Below are positions 22,531 to 33,800 of a stretch of DNA of 64,000 nt, piece after piece; position 1 is the stretch's first letter, and each line of letters starts with the position of its first letter. A model generated the notes under the pieces. The model saw only the letters and a list, made by a program, of their open reading frames with translations. It had not been told where the DNA came from and did not search any database. A program made the position numbers and the translations under genes. This DNA comes from Chinchilla lanigera (lineage: Eukaryota > Chordata > Mammalia > Rodentia > Chinchillidae): positions 8,603,512 to 8,667,511 of the forward strand of contig NW_004955418.1 of the NCBI RefSeq assembly GCF_000276665.1. Direction: 5' to 3'.

Positions 22531-25500
22531 ACTCTAAGTTAGACAAATTCTACCATTTAGTTCTGCTTTAATTTCAAGATACAGCCGTGTATTCTTCATG
22601 TACTCCTTAACTGCCATTAATGCCATCAGCAGTGTTTTCATGACAAGTCCGTAGAAGCCATTATTCGGCTGATTCTTCTTATCAATTGTGAAATTTAAGT
22701 GACATAATCACAAGCGTTCTAGTTCAATTTTATTGTAACATTTTGGGCATTTGCTTTGTCTGTGTAGATGATATATATCAACAAGATAGCGTCTATTCTC
22801 TAGAGGCTTTTGCAGATGTACTTTTATTTGGTTTGGTCCGGTTTTCTCAGGGTTCAACTACTATTTTCTGATCCATAGTGATTAGAATAGGGAAGGATCC
22901 ATTCGTTATGCATTTTTAAAACAGGAAAGAATACTCTGAATTAATCACTTTTGTAACACATAACTAATATCCCTACATTGCTGCAACAAATTGTAAAGGA
23001 AATTTGTGAATATAAAATTTCCTGAAGACATTTAATTAACATGATAAAGAACTATAAGATATGGGTTTATAGTTAGATTTAGAGAGCAAGAGAATGATGT
23101 GAATGATTAGAATGGTAATCAAAATGCAGAGAAGTAAAACACTGTTGAAGTTAATAAAATATAAGAAAAATGGTTCTTTCTAGATATGACTTTTCAGCAT
23201 ACCTGAGATGAGTTGCAAGCCTAAAATTCTGAAAAATACCCGAATTTCCTTTACATTCATCAAGTCAGAAAGGGAAGTAAATTTAGAAGAAAAAGACTAT
23301 TTTCTAGGGAATTCAAAAAATAGGCAGACATCTATTTTTTGATAGCCTGTGAATGAAGAATGCTTTTACATTTGTAAACATTCTTTAGAAAATGCACTTT
23401 GTCATCCACCAAAATTACATAAAATTTAAAGCAACTGGCTCTATTTGATTGGCCCATTTTTAAAAAATTTCTAGACTTTCAGTTTTATTTTATTCATTTA
23501 TATATGTACACTTACAACTATACCACATTGATTATTAAATGTGTCTAGCATGTTTGGAAGTAGGTAAATGTATGTGCCACAAACATTTTTTGTTTTTTTC
23601 CTAATTTCAACAATGGCTGATTTCTCTTCTGATGCTGTGTGAATCTGAGAATCAGCTATATGCTGTTGCCGGAGTGGGCAAGGGGGTTCTTGTTCTTTGA
23701 AATTTGGGGTTTCACGTTTGGACATGAGTGCCCTTTCTTTAGCTCTTCTACTCTTTCCATGAGTCATTTGTAAATCTGAGCACTCACCAATGCCTCATTC
23801 TAAACACAGGCTTGCAATCCCTGCTTCAAGGGATGTAATAACTAACACGTCTTTGTAGCAGTACTCATGTTTCCAGATTAGCTTGGTCCACACACTTTTT
23901 CTAGGGAATCCAATGAAATTAAATTCGTTTCTGAACGTTGTAGTAGCAAGCTTTCAGTAGAAAAATCTTCAGATTGTCTCTCTTTTCACTCATACATGGT
24001 GCTGATTACCATAATTTCTAAATGTTGGTGTGAGAAAGGTGGTATTTACAGAAGAGAGACTGAAATAATTTCTTCTCACTTAAACAATAGTACTCAGAGC
24101 TGGGAGACAGTCTATAAAAGCCTTATGTCTTGGAGTACTGAACATGGCTATGATGTAAAATTGCTACTTCCTTTGATTTAGTTCATTCAGTTTATTTCAG
24201 AGTGAGAAATACATTGTAGTCTGCTTAATGTTGGACTTCTGAATTCATATAATTACTAAGTAAACTGTATAAGGACTGTAGTTTACATTTCCTATTCTTT
24301 ACATTGCAGTTAATGAAATTATTTTCTTAAGAACATTTTTATATTTTTTTCATGGGAAGGTTAAGAATGATGTGTACATATTTGAATTGCTAACATAGTG
24401 AATCAGAATTATATAAATATTTTTAGATCTTTCTGCAGAATAGAATTTAAAAGAGATATTTATATTGAACTAGTTATTAAGTACCATAAAATATTAAAGT
24501 ATTAATAGAATATATAAAAGTTAAATTTAAATAACTGGAGTTGATTAGATGTAATGAAATTATTGTATGCTATGATTAAATAGAGCAATATTTTCATTAG
24601 TAATATTCTTATACTGAATTATATTTTAATCAGATAAAAACTAAACTTCCATGTTTCTTTAAAAAGCTTACACTGAGCTTCAGAAATCTCTTTATCATGA
24701 GGAAACTATGACAGAAAAAAAGAAAGATTATTTCCTTGATTCAACTTCAGGTAATTAGCACCCTAAGCAGCTGAAATGAAAGTAGGTTAAAGAAGATGGA
24801 AGTTGACTTACATATTACAAAGAGAAATATCTGATTTAAAAGTGTATGTCAGAGAAATCTTAAAATGATCACCTGGAGGATTATAATTTTGCTTTACTTA
24901 TTGACACAGCAAAGAGGTATAATTAAAGATGGAGTCATCACATTCAAACAATTGGATGAGATTATTCCCTCCTTCAAATACCTATTTTATCTGTAGCTCA
25001 CATTATAATAATTTTCTTCTTAATTATATTGAAAAATGAATTTCATTTGATAGTGCATATTTTTTATATCTCATTGCAATTTAATCATTTCAGATCATTC
25101 TATGTGGGTATTATTTATAATTGAAATGTATAGTTCTAGTTTTTGACCCAAAAATGATAGGAAGCATTACTTGTTCCTATTGCATAAAGGAACATAGAAG
25201 AATAAAATAAACCTATGCATGAAATCTATGGACTCCTTCATATTAATCCTGGCTCTGACATATTTCTTTCAAATAGGCAATTGTATTATATCTGATAGTA
25301 AAGGGAAGAGTTGGCAAATGAGCAGTGACTGAAGAGAAAATGTTGATTTGACTCCATCTTTTTTATTAAAATATACATTTCAGATCCCGTCATATTATCA
25401 CTAAAGATGGGAAAGTTCAGAAACAGTTGAACAAGAGGTGTGTATGCAGAATCATCAGCCCCTAATGCTTTCTAGCCAGAGTAGGTAAAGCCTCCAATAA

Positions 25501-26555
25501 GTAACTGGTGTGACCTCTAAATAATATACTAGTATCCACTTACGAGTTCCTACACATAATACTATACATTAATTTTCCAATCCAGAAAATCTGTCTTATT
25601 TTTTATTGTTGATGTGAGCAACAACTATAGATGAGATCTAAACAGGAAAGGAGTAAAGGGTACTTGAGTTTGTATAACCTTAAAGAAAGCCTTCATGCCC
25701 TAGAAAAGTAAGAAATTATTCAAAAGATGGAGTAATACTTTAGAGGCCCATATGTATCGGTCAACATGTGTCCCAAAAACATTGGAACTAAGATGTGAAA
25801 TTTGGCTTCTACACTTGGTCTGTAGTATTTGGAACTGAAATAGAACATAAGGAAAATGTGGACTTATGATATTCTAGGTATGTGAAATGCACTTTTCTAA
25901 ACAGTTAAAAATTAGTCTTGAAGCATCTCATTATGCTTTGAACGACAGAGGAAGTCATGTCCAAGGAACGCTTAAAATAGTGGAGAAATGATTTAATGTA
26001 TCTGCCCTGGGATATACCATGACACCATCACATGAGTCGTGGTACTTGCTTTTAGATATTAATATTTCCATTGCATATTTTAAGTAAAGTGCTTATTAAT
26101 GAGCATTTTCTCAGCTGGAAAACATCGCATATTCAAGTAGATTTATGTTGCTTTTGAGGCTTTACTTTTAACATGTTTTCTCTAACAAAATTGAATCTTT
26201 CCTCTGTGCTTTTAAGTGCTTTCTGTCTCATTTTTCTGTATTTGTGTCTTCACCTTCACTGGAGATGAATGTGTTTCTTCTGCCATTCTATGCCCTAAAC
26301 ATCATTCTATTAACTTCAGATAGCCCTGTGAATTCACAAAACGTACAAAGTTTGAACACAGTTATAGGGTAATTAGAGAACAAAGTACACCTTCCTATTA
26401 TTTAGAATTCTCCACTCAGAAATAGAGCCATTTTTTTTCCCATTTATCCTTGTCTATTTATGGCCTTAATTAATGTTCATAATCTTCTAAGTAAATATCA
26501 GGTATGTTATGTTGTCAGCACTTTATAATGTATATTATTAATTTCTTGTTTCATT
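22531..26555. other. Unassigned AT-rich DNA (4 kb)
   Basis: No mobile element, exon or RNA gene that I can support in this long stretch. Open frames, for example 23498-23767 on the minus strand and 23996-24181 on the plus strand, show no recognisable domain and no codon pattern distinct from the background. Confidence 0.5.
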
Positions 26556-26702
26556 TTGTTTTTGAGGCAGGGTCTTGCTATGCAGTTCAGGCTGGCCTTT
26601 AGTTCACTTTGTAGCTCAGGATGGTCTCGAACTCGCAACAATTCTCCTTCCTCAGCCTCCCTAGTGCTGGGATTACACGAGCGCGGCTACCTCTCCAGGC
26701 TA
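26556..26702 (-). mobile_element. B1-type SINE (7SL-derived), minus strand
   Basis: On the plus strand it reads as the reverse of a B1: 'gaggcagggtcttgctatg', 'caggctggcctttagttcac', 'ctcgaactcgcaac', 'cctcagcctccctagtgctg', 'ggattacacgagcg'. B1 elements are rodent SINEs derived from 7SL RNA. The length is close to a full monomer. No clear target-site duplication. Confidence 0.93.
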
Positions 26703-27599
26703 CATTACTAATTTCATATTTAAAATTACTACCGCTACTTCTCGTTTCTGGTATTTATATTGCTATACAGTTTTCTCTCAGAATCATAATTTATAGTTTG
26801 ACTTTTCTTGAATTTTTCTTTATTGAGACATTTTGGTCAGTGAATAATAAAATCATTATTTATTTTCTTTTATCTATAAATATATCCTTTGTATAATTCT
26901 TACTTAAATATTGCATATAAATAGCAGAAAGTATGGACTTTGTAATTTGTTTATAGTAACTGTGTCTGATTCCCATTAGGTATAGTATTGGATATATTTT
27001 TAAAAATAATAATTACATGTTTAAGGAAATTCTTTTCTAGGTTTTAGTTTTATTGTTTTGGTATGTTATTCATAAGACAGTATTTGACTTTAAAATCTTT
27101 TTATACTTGTTTTGTGAATTTTATTGCTTTATTTGTTTTCATACTAACTGAAAAATTTAAGTATTTCATTTTAAATTATTTATGAAATCATAGGAAAAAT
27201 TGTACTTAGTTGTGACAGTTATCCTTCTTCAAAAATGATGACAAAATGATTATGTAAGAAGAATTTTTATTATTACTTGAAATGATTTCTTATTGATATA
27301 AAGATGATTTTGTATGTTAAGTATTTAAACTTTGTCATGCTGAAGCTTAAATGTTTCTCTAGCTTACTAAAATTAGTAATCATACAGAAAACTTCCTTCT
27401 GAAATTCTGCTGTTCCTTGAGAACCTAGCCCAGCGAACCTTGTGTGTAAGGCGAATATAGAGAATACTCCAGACTTTTAGGGCAATATCGTGCTTGTTTG
27501 AAATGTGCAGATCTGTTGTTTCAGAACAAGAACATGATGGCAATGTCTCAAAAACAAACAAAACCCTTTATGAGGAACAGTGAAATAAAGTTGGACACA
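26703..27599. other. Unassigned AT-rich DNA
   Basis: Nothing recognised. Confidence 0.5.
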
Positions 27600-28193
27600 A
27601 AGGAATAAATAGCCAGTTGTACATTAACAGTAAGGGCTTTTAGTGCTGCACATTCAATCCTGGATTGAGTAATTCAACAGCACATCAACAAGGAAATAGA
27701 TATAATTAATATTACAAGCCAAGTACACCTAATGGATGTAAAAGATACCACACACACGTACACACACACAACACCAAGAATAGTGTGTTTCATCTACTAC
27801 TCCAAACTGTATTGAAAACTCTACCCAGAGATGACAGGCAAGGGGAAAAATGGGATCCACCGATGCGTACTGGAAAGAGATGAGTAAAACTATCTGCCCT
27901 TATGACAAGATTTTACATACAGAAAATTCCATCGAACACACACACAATTTTCCAAAGCTAATACACAAATTCATCACTTCTAGAGTATATGATCAACCCA
28001 TAAATTCAGTTGTAAATTTGTAAACCATCAATGAAAATTTGAAGAACAACAACAAAAAAGATTAAATGTTCCATTTACATTATTATCCAAAAGAATAAAA
28101 TGGTTAAGGATATATGTAACCAAGAGAAGTGAAAGACTTGTAAAGAAAACTATAAGACACTGGAGGAAAGAAGTTAAATTTCACCTTACTAAA

Positions 28194-28320
28194 AACTCCT
28201 TACATCCATTGTAATGCTCATTACATCCAATGTAATGAGCATTACACTGTAACTCCTTACATCCAATGTAATGCTCATTGAGAAAAAAACTCCTTACATT
28301 CATTGTGATATACCTAACGT
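28194..28320. repeat. Hairpin plus direct-repeat cluster
   Basis: A perfect inverted repeat with 17-bp arms, 'tgtaatgctcattacat' (28210-28226) and 'atgtaatgagcattaca' (28230-28246), is separated by only 3 bp. The motif 'aactccttacat(c/t)cat/aat' recurs at about 28194, 28251 and 28289, so the cluster mixes direct and inverted copies of a unit of about 28 bp. It interrupts an L1 fragment. Confidence 0.92.
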
Positions 28321-28324
28321 TACT

Positions 28325-28405
28325 AAGGTTCCTCTCCTTCATCAGAAATGTGAGAGGCCCCAAGTAACCAAAGCAATATTGCAAAGAAAATCAAAATTGA
28401 AAGAA
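28325..28405 (+). repeat. 81-bp segment duplicated at 29218-29298
   Basis: The two segments share 'ctccttcatcagaaatgtga', 'gaggccccaagtaaccaaa' and 'gaaaatcaaaattgaaa' in the same order, with about six to eight differences at roughly 890 bp distance. Both belong to L1 ORF2-like sequence. The shared bases include ones that depart from the usual L1 sequence. Confidence 0.85.
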
Positions 28406-28560
28406 TCACAATTTCTAATTTCAAAGTTTACTACAAAGCTAAATAAGCAAAAAAAGTGGGATAAGTATAAGCATGCATAAACAGCAGGAGAACCTAATTA
28501 AAAGTTCAGAAATAAACCCAGACATCTACTTTTAATTTTCTTCGGATAGGGAATTCACAG

Positions 28561-29217
28561 AGTGGAATAAAAAGTTAGAAAAATAAAAACTGGAGTGAAG
28601 TAGTGGAAGCAATAAAGTTGCGTATGTATTAAATACCTTGAATTGTGTGAAGGTCTCCACAAAGAACAAAACACAGTTAGGAAAACAGTAAACTAAAACA
28701 GTGTTAGAACAAACATTTTTAAAGAATTTTTGTATTTCTTGCAAAATCAAATTAAAAATTAAGTAGTATTGGAAATGTTAGATCAGATGCAATTGAGTTA
28801 TGGACAAAAGGGGAAAGTAAAAAACTAGCGTAAACATCTATGAATCTTCACTGTTTTGAATCCATGTGCCTTAAATGACAGGATAAATCAATTCTAAAGA
28901 CATATAAATAGGAATGTACAGAATAACAGAATGTAAGAGAATACTGTATACATTCCAAATATAAATGATTGTAAACTGTCTTTCAAGTAAATGAGAAAAA
29001 TACTAAACTCTTCTTGCTTTCTAATGGACATTATCTAAGGAAGAAAACTTAAAAGAAAAGTGACCTCAAAAATACTAAGACACCTATGTTTTGATGAATC
29101 ATTTTACATTTTTAATTTTCCACTTCTTCATTAATATTTTAATTTAAATAGTTGTTTAAAGTACAATAAAATATAATTCATTGAGTTAATACTTGTGTAT
29201 TTGGTTTTCTACAATTA
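28561..29217. other. Unassigned A-rich DNA
   Basis: Possibly further degraded L1, but nothing I can align with confidence. Confidence 0.4.
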
Positions 29218-29298
29218 AAGGTTTTTCTCCTTCATCAGAAATGTGAGAGGCCCCAAGTAACCAAAACAATATTGAAATGAAAATCAAAATTGAAATAA
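29218..29298 (+). repeat. Second copy of the 28325-28405 segment
   Basis: See 28325-28405. After the shared part the two flanks diverge at once: 'ataattaagcac' here, 'gaatcacaattt' there. Confidence 0.85.
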
Positions 29299-30021
29299 TT
29301 AAGCACTATTTCACTATTTCATAGATGACATTCAATACTGATAATAAAACCTAACAGATTCAATACACAGAAAATAAATATCAACAATGAAATTGTACAC
29401 ACAAATGGAGATGCAAAACATCAGATCTACAAATATTAAAATATCCTATCACTTTTACTAATTGAATAAAAATTATTCCATAAATTTCATTGATAAATTA
29501 AAACACAGCAAACGTATGTGGGACTATACACACTGTGACATTTTCATTAACATATACTAACCACATCTCTTAATGGAATTCAATATGAAATTTCCATATA
29601 TGCACTCAGTGTGCATTCATCATATTTTCCAACCTTTTTCTGTCTGTACACCCCCTGCATCCTGCACCTGACCCAGTCTTAGTGTCTCTGGGAAGACCCT
29701 GTCATTTGCAACACAATTTTCTGAACTGTAAGTATAATTTGATGGTTACTTTCACATAGGTGTTTGGATTACTGATGAGAGTCTATGAAACAATATTATC
29801 AGACTCCCTAAAACTAAATAACACTTTATTCACTAATGACTGAATATTAATAACCATCAATTTTTAAAATATTTGCTGTATCTGCTCATTTCATAGAAAA
29901 TTTAATAAATTCCACAAACTTTGCAATTTTACTTTTTAGTTATTTGATTGTATCAGCAAAGGGCAATGTGCGTCTGTCTCTGTACAATGGTTACAAATTA
30001 TATTTTTATGTTCTTATTACT
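29299..30021. other. Unassigned AT-rich DNA
   Basis: No gene recognised. Part of 29310-29470 is A-rich in the L1 manner without a firm match. Confidence 0.45.
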
Positions 30022-30037
30022 AAATTGTCTAGATTTC

Positions 30038-30151
30038 TGGGCTGGGGATTTAGCTCAGCAGCAAAGCGCCTGCCTGGCAAGCGCAAGGTCGTGAGTTCAG
30101 TTCCTGGTACCGGAGAAAAACCAAAAAAAAAAAAAAAAAGATAAAAAAAAA
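30038..30151 (+). mobile_element. ID SINE (young subfamily) with target-site duplication
   Basis: Body nearly identical to the 6553 copy (about three changes), with 'ggtaccggagaaaaacc' and a long A tail carrying one 'gat' interruption. A perfect 16-bp duplication, 'aaattgtctagatttc', lies at 30022-30037 and 30152-30167. Confidence 0.96.
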
Positions 30152-30413
30152 AAATTGTCTAGATTTCAAGAATAATGCAGAGTAATTAGAAATCACATGG
30201 ATTTCAAACCTTGATGATTATGTGAATTCATCTTATGATTTGTTATTTAGTTAATTTAAGATGGTCATCATTGTAGTTTGGGGATGTGCAAGGGGAACAA
30301 TACAACACAGGACACTTCATTATAAGATTACTTTATATTAGTAACCCAAACAGGCATATACAAACAGACTATAGGAAATCTGTCCACACACTAAAGGGCC
30401 AAAGAATACAGCT

Positions 30414-30540
30414 GAGGGCCTGAATCCCATGGCAATGTCCTACGTGAGTCCAGCTGAAGACCTAGACCCTATGACAATGCCCCCCAAGAGTCCAACTGGA
30501 GGCCAAGAGCCCACAACAGTGTCTCATGCAGGCCTGTTTC
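30414..30540. repeat. Three degenerate tandem units of about 42 bp
   Basis: Units start near 30414, 30457 and 30499. Each follows the order 'ga(g/a)g.cc..ga.ccc', 'a(t/c)g.caatg(t/c)c', then 'gtcca.ctg' or an equivalent. The units have diverged by a quarter or more, so the array is old. Confidence 0.6.
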
Positions 30541-30646
30541 CTGGATCTGCACTGGGAAGGCCCAAAGATCAGTGGTGGAAGCTAGAAAGTCTGTGCCAGT
30601 GGGATGAAGGGCCTGTGCCAGCAGGCTGAGGGTTCTGCACTGGAGT

Positions 30647-30955
30647 GCTCAAAGTAACAACCACGGCTCCCCTGAAAGGTTCCACAGCCATCCTCAGGGA
30701 CAGTGAGGTCTTGCGCTACTTCAGAGATGAGGACAGCAAATTTTCCAGCAGGACAATGTGACAAACTTCTCCAGGAGACTGAGCTGTGCACCATCTTCCC
30801 CTCAGAGCCACAAAGCGATGCTCAAAGTGAGGACCAGAGCTCCCCCAAAGTGAATTGAAGCCATTCTCAGTGAAAACAAGGTCATGAGCTCCTTTGACAA
30901 TAAGAACAGCTGAGATCCTCAGCAAAACCAGCATGACAAGCTCCTCCAGAAGAAC
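30647..30955. repeat. Degenerate tandem duplication, period 173 bp
   Basis: Unit A begins at 30647 and unit B at 30820, both with 'gctcaaagt'. They then share the order 'ga/aac.acc', 'gctccccc/gctcccct', 'agccat(c/t)ctcag', 'aggtc', 'gaggacagc/taagaacagc', 'gacaa.ct.ctccag'. Unit B lacks the last 40-odd bases of unit A. Confidence 0.7.
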
Positions 30956-31154
30956 CAACAGCTCCCTACAGCTTTCCAACAGCTTCCAAACAGCTTCTGA
31001 ACTTCTTCCTCTCCAGTTCTGCCTCTTATGCTGCTGGCAGCAATCCTCAAGGGGGCCTCCCACACCACCACGCTGGTTCAGTTCAGCTGGATGTTACAAG
31101 TTGACCACCAGTTGTCGATCCACCACAGTCATACTCCTTTTCTTTGTTTATCTC

Positions 31155-31660
31155 TATGTCTCAGTTACTTTTCCCTCATTGCTGAGACAAAATACCTGAC
31201 ACCCAAAGTTAAAGGGAGAAAGGAGGGGCTGGGGATTTAGCTCAGCGGCAAAAAACGCCTGCCTGGCAAGCGCAAGGTCGTGAGTTCGGTTCCTGGTACC
31301 GGAGAAAAACCAAAAAAAAAAAAAAAAAAAAAAAGGGAGAAAGGTTTATTTAGCTCACAGTTTGTAGAGATTTCAGTCCGTAATTGGCTGTCTTCAAGGC
31401 AGGCTGATTTGGCAGAGGGGGATCACAGAGAAGAACAGTTCATGACAAGCAGAAGACAGCAAAAGCAAGCAAGCAACGACCACAGGTCTAGCACTGATAT
31501 CCGCAATGCAGGTAGCACTCACACCCTTAATCCTAGTTCTGTTGAGCCTAGCATTGAAGTTTCATTCTCATGACTTACCTGGGAACTTGTTGGAAGGTTC
31601 TGTCCACCTTCCATGGAAACGGAAATGGGATCGGGTTTGAAAACGCAACCCCTTCATGGA
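31155..31660 (-). mobile_element. Antisense MaLR-type solo LTR with nested ID
   Basis: On the plus strand it starts with 'tctcagttacttttccctca', 'ttgctgagacaaaatacctg', 'acacccaaagttaaaggg', then (after the nested ID) 'ggtttatttagctcac' and 'gagatttcagtcc'. This is the reverse of the common MaLR 3' end with its AATAAA signal and the terminal 'aaaagtaactgaga' pattern. The right part shows the expected 'aagcagaagacagcaaaag' region. The right edge is uncertain. A non-coding solo LTR. Confidence 0.75.
31224..31334 (+). mobile_element. ID SINE (young subfamily) inside an LTR
   Basis: Young-subfamily body with one odd change ('ggcaaaaaacgcctg' in place of 'ggcaaagcgcctg') and a pure A tail. The host LTR sequence 'gggagaaagg' occurs at 31214-31223 and again at 31335-31344, giving a duplication of at least 10 bp. 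The insertion clearly post-dates the LTR. Confidence 0.95.
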
Positions 31661-33361
31661 CAGTGTCTTCTCAGGTGCGCATCTTAATAAAGAAATTGAA
31701 ACAAAAATGCTACCAATTAACTCTATAAAGTGACTTTCTGTAATTGCTGGGGATACTTACCTTAGCATTAGATCATTCCCTGTTTTTAAATCCCCCTTTC
31801 AAACACAACATAATGAAAATCAGAGTTTACTCACAGACACTATTTATAACTGCTGATATTCCACTAAGAACATTGTACGAGGTTTTTCAGTGTGAAAGAA
31901 AGGGCAAAATCATTAAATATAATAAATATGGTAGCTAATATTATATGCAGTTGATCTTTATAAAAATATCAAAATTGGTTATTGAGTGACATAATGCACT
32001 TATATGTCATTCATTTTGCAAAAATGAGTGCTAACTTAGTCTCAGTGTTTATAAATCTTCATTAGTCTCCAATGCAAACAGTATTAAGATTTTTCATATG
32101 AAAATCAATGTCAATTTCTTATAAAGTGAAGTTCTGAATGAGTAAAATCATTTTGTATCATTTCAATTGCTTTCCTTGTCATAATAGACTAGGAAGATGG
32201 ACCATCTGTATTTGCATATAGATGAACTAAATAATTTCAGATACCTCTGTGATTTTATTTCGATGACAGAAATCAAGTGAAGCATTTAGACTCTCACAAA
32301 TTTACCTTTAAGGATTTGAAACCCACTACCATAATGTTTAAACAAGATAGTGGTTCTAAAGCCATGACAAAATAATCTAACAACAGGCCTATCAACCAAA
32401 AGTGACCTGAAAATCTAGACTGATGAAATTCATAAACATAAATGTCAGTTTTTTTTATTTCCAGAGGACAAATTTCTGTTCAGTTACAGATGCCTACAAT
32501 GTGTGTGTACTAAAAATTTTGGTCTTAATGCTACCTGTTTTAAGCACTAATTACAGTATTTATATAAGAGAGAAGATAAAGCTTAGGCAAAACATAATTT
32601 GGTAGCTCTACTAATAATTGCAATCACAATTGATTATTGTTATTTAAAACTTTGAATATAATGGGGATCTAGATGGTTCACTCATGAAGAAAGTCAGAAA
32701 TGAAATAAGACATCAATGAGATATCTCAGTAACTACTGTCTGCTCACAAATATTCCAGTGTTAGAGAGAAATTGAAATTATACAGCCTCTTTTTTGTCCT
32801 AATGTGACCGAAAATATTTTGGGGAAAAAATTGTATGCTTTCTAAAATATAGGACTTGATTTTATATTTTTTTACTAAGAATTTTGATGTATGATATTAG
32901 AAAGGAGAAACTAGAAGTTTGAAGAAAGTCTGTGATAGCCGATGAACTCACAAAGATGATTGGAAAAGTAAATAAATAAAATTTACAAAGAAAAGGAAAT
33001 TACATGGTTTTCATTTCTATGTGAAGGATTACTCACGGTATGGTGCCAGATTATTTTAAGTCTGAATTGGGATATGGGGACGGTAGAGTTCTACATGGAG
33101 TGAGAGGTAAATGGAGATTTGGAAGTAGGTGAAGATCTATACTATATATTAAAAAGCTTTAAAAATTTTTTGAAGGACTTTTTGCATTTTAATTGTATTG
33201 AGAAAATGACTAATGATATGTTGCATAAAACTGTGGATAACAAATAAAATAGGTACATACAAATGATTCATAATCAAGTCATAAATAGGTAATATTTATG
33301 TTACTGGATATAATTTCCTCATTCTTTTACACTTTTATCTATGAATAAAATTGTAATCATA
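31661..33361. other. Unassigned AT-rich DNA
   Basis: No element or gene recognised. Confidence 0.5.
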
Positions 33362-33412
33362 GGTGCGTGTGTGTACATGTGTGTATGTGTGTGTGCGTGT
33401 GTGTGAGTACGT
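33362..33412. repeat. Imperfect (GT)n repeat
   Basis: GT units broken by 'ac' and 'at' interruptions. A degraded microsatellite. Confidence 0.85.
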
Positions 33413-33559
33413 GAATGAAATGGAGATTTTCAAACATTATGAATAATTTTAAAATCACCAATTTCTCTAAAAATCGTCAGTTTTAAAATGAGCTTTGGAA
33501 ACAAGAGTCAATTGCATGATAGGTCAAATTGCTCAGAATTGAAGACTATAAATACTTTT

Positions 33560-33793
33560 GCTTCCTTCTTGGCTTGTGTCTCCCTGGTCCCCGTTCCTGC
33601 TTCTCTGCCTCCCTTTCCTTCCTTCTGTCTTGTCTTTCTTCTGCCCCAACTTCTTTTCCTAGATCTTTTTTCTCTCCTCCTTCCATCTTTCCTTCCTTTC
33701 TTACTTCCTTCTTCCTTCCTTCCTTTCTTCCTTCCTTCTCCCCCTTTTCTTTTATTTCCTTTCCTTTTCCTTCCATTCATACCCTTCTCTTTC
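33560..33793. repeat. Polypyrimidine (CTTCC)n-like tract
   Basis: About 230 bp of almost pure C and T on the plus strand, with many 'cttcc', 'tttcc' and 'ccttt' units. All frames across it are open because it lacks stop codons on either strand, which explains the long Ser/Phe/Pro-rich and Lys/Arg/Glu/Gly-rich frames here. Mirror-like purine/pyrimidine tracts of this kind can form triplex DNA. Confidence 0.9.
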
Positions 33794-33800
33794 ACTTGTT

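Larger units (their letters stand above)
27600..28560 (+). mobile_element. Rearranged L1 ORF2 fragment, sense
   Basis: Two parts of L1 ORF2 can be followed. 27630-27750 resembles the endonuclease-region end ('attcaacagcacatcaac', 'acacctaatggatgtaaaag'). 27870-28540 resembles the region after the reverse transcriptase ('gagatgagtaaaactatctg', 'aagaataaaatggttaagga', 'agtgaaagacttgtaaag', 'ttactacaaagctaaataag', 'aataaacccagacatctac'). The reverse-transcriptase core between them is missing, so there is a large internal deletion. A foreign-looking repeat cluster (28194-28320) lies inside. All frames are broken. Confidence 0.7.
30260..31145 (-). mobile_element. Unclassified repetitive block, possibly an LTR
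   Basis: About 0.9 kb of sequence much richer in G and C than its surroundings, containing two sets of degenerate tandem units (listed separately). Tandem repeats of 40-170 bp are common in LTR U3 regions, and the block directly abuts a MaLR LTR. I could not find LTR ends, a TATA box in convincing position or a family name. Open frames run through it on both strands (for example 30716-31063 minus, 30894-31199 plus) but encode low-complexity Ser/Leu-rich peptides. Confidence 0.3.

Noticed and set aside
28194..28320. A short CRISPR-like array of repeats and spacers.
   Set aside because: The repeats are irregular, spacing is 57 and 38 bp, copies are in both orientations, and the context is mammalian L1.
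30716..31199. A coding gene in the GC-richer block, with frames of 115 and 101 codons.
   Set aside because: The frames overlap on opposite strands, encode low-complexity peptides, and coincide with degenerate tandem units.
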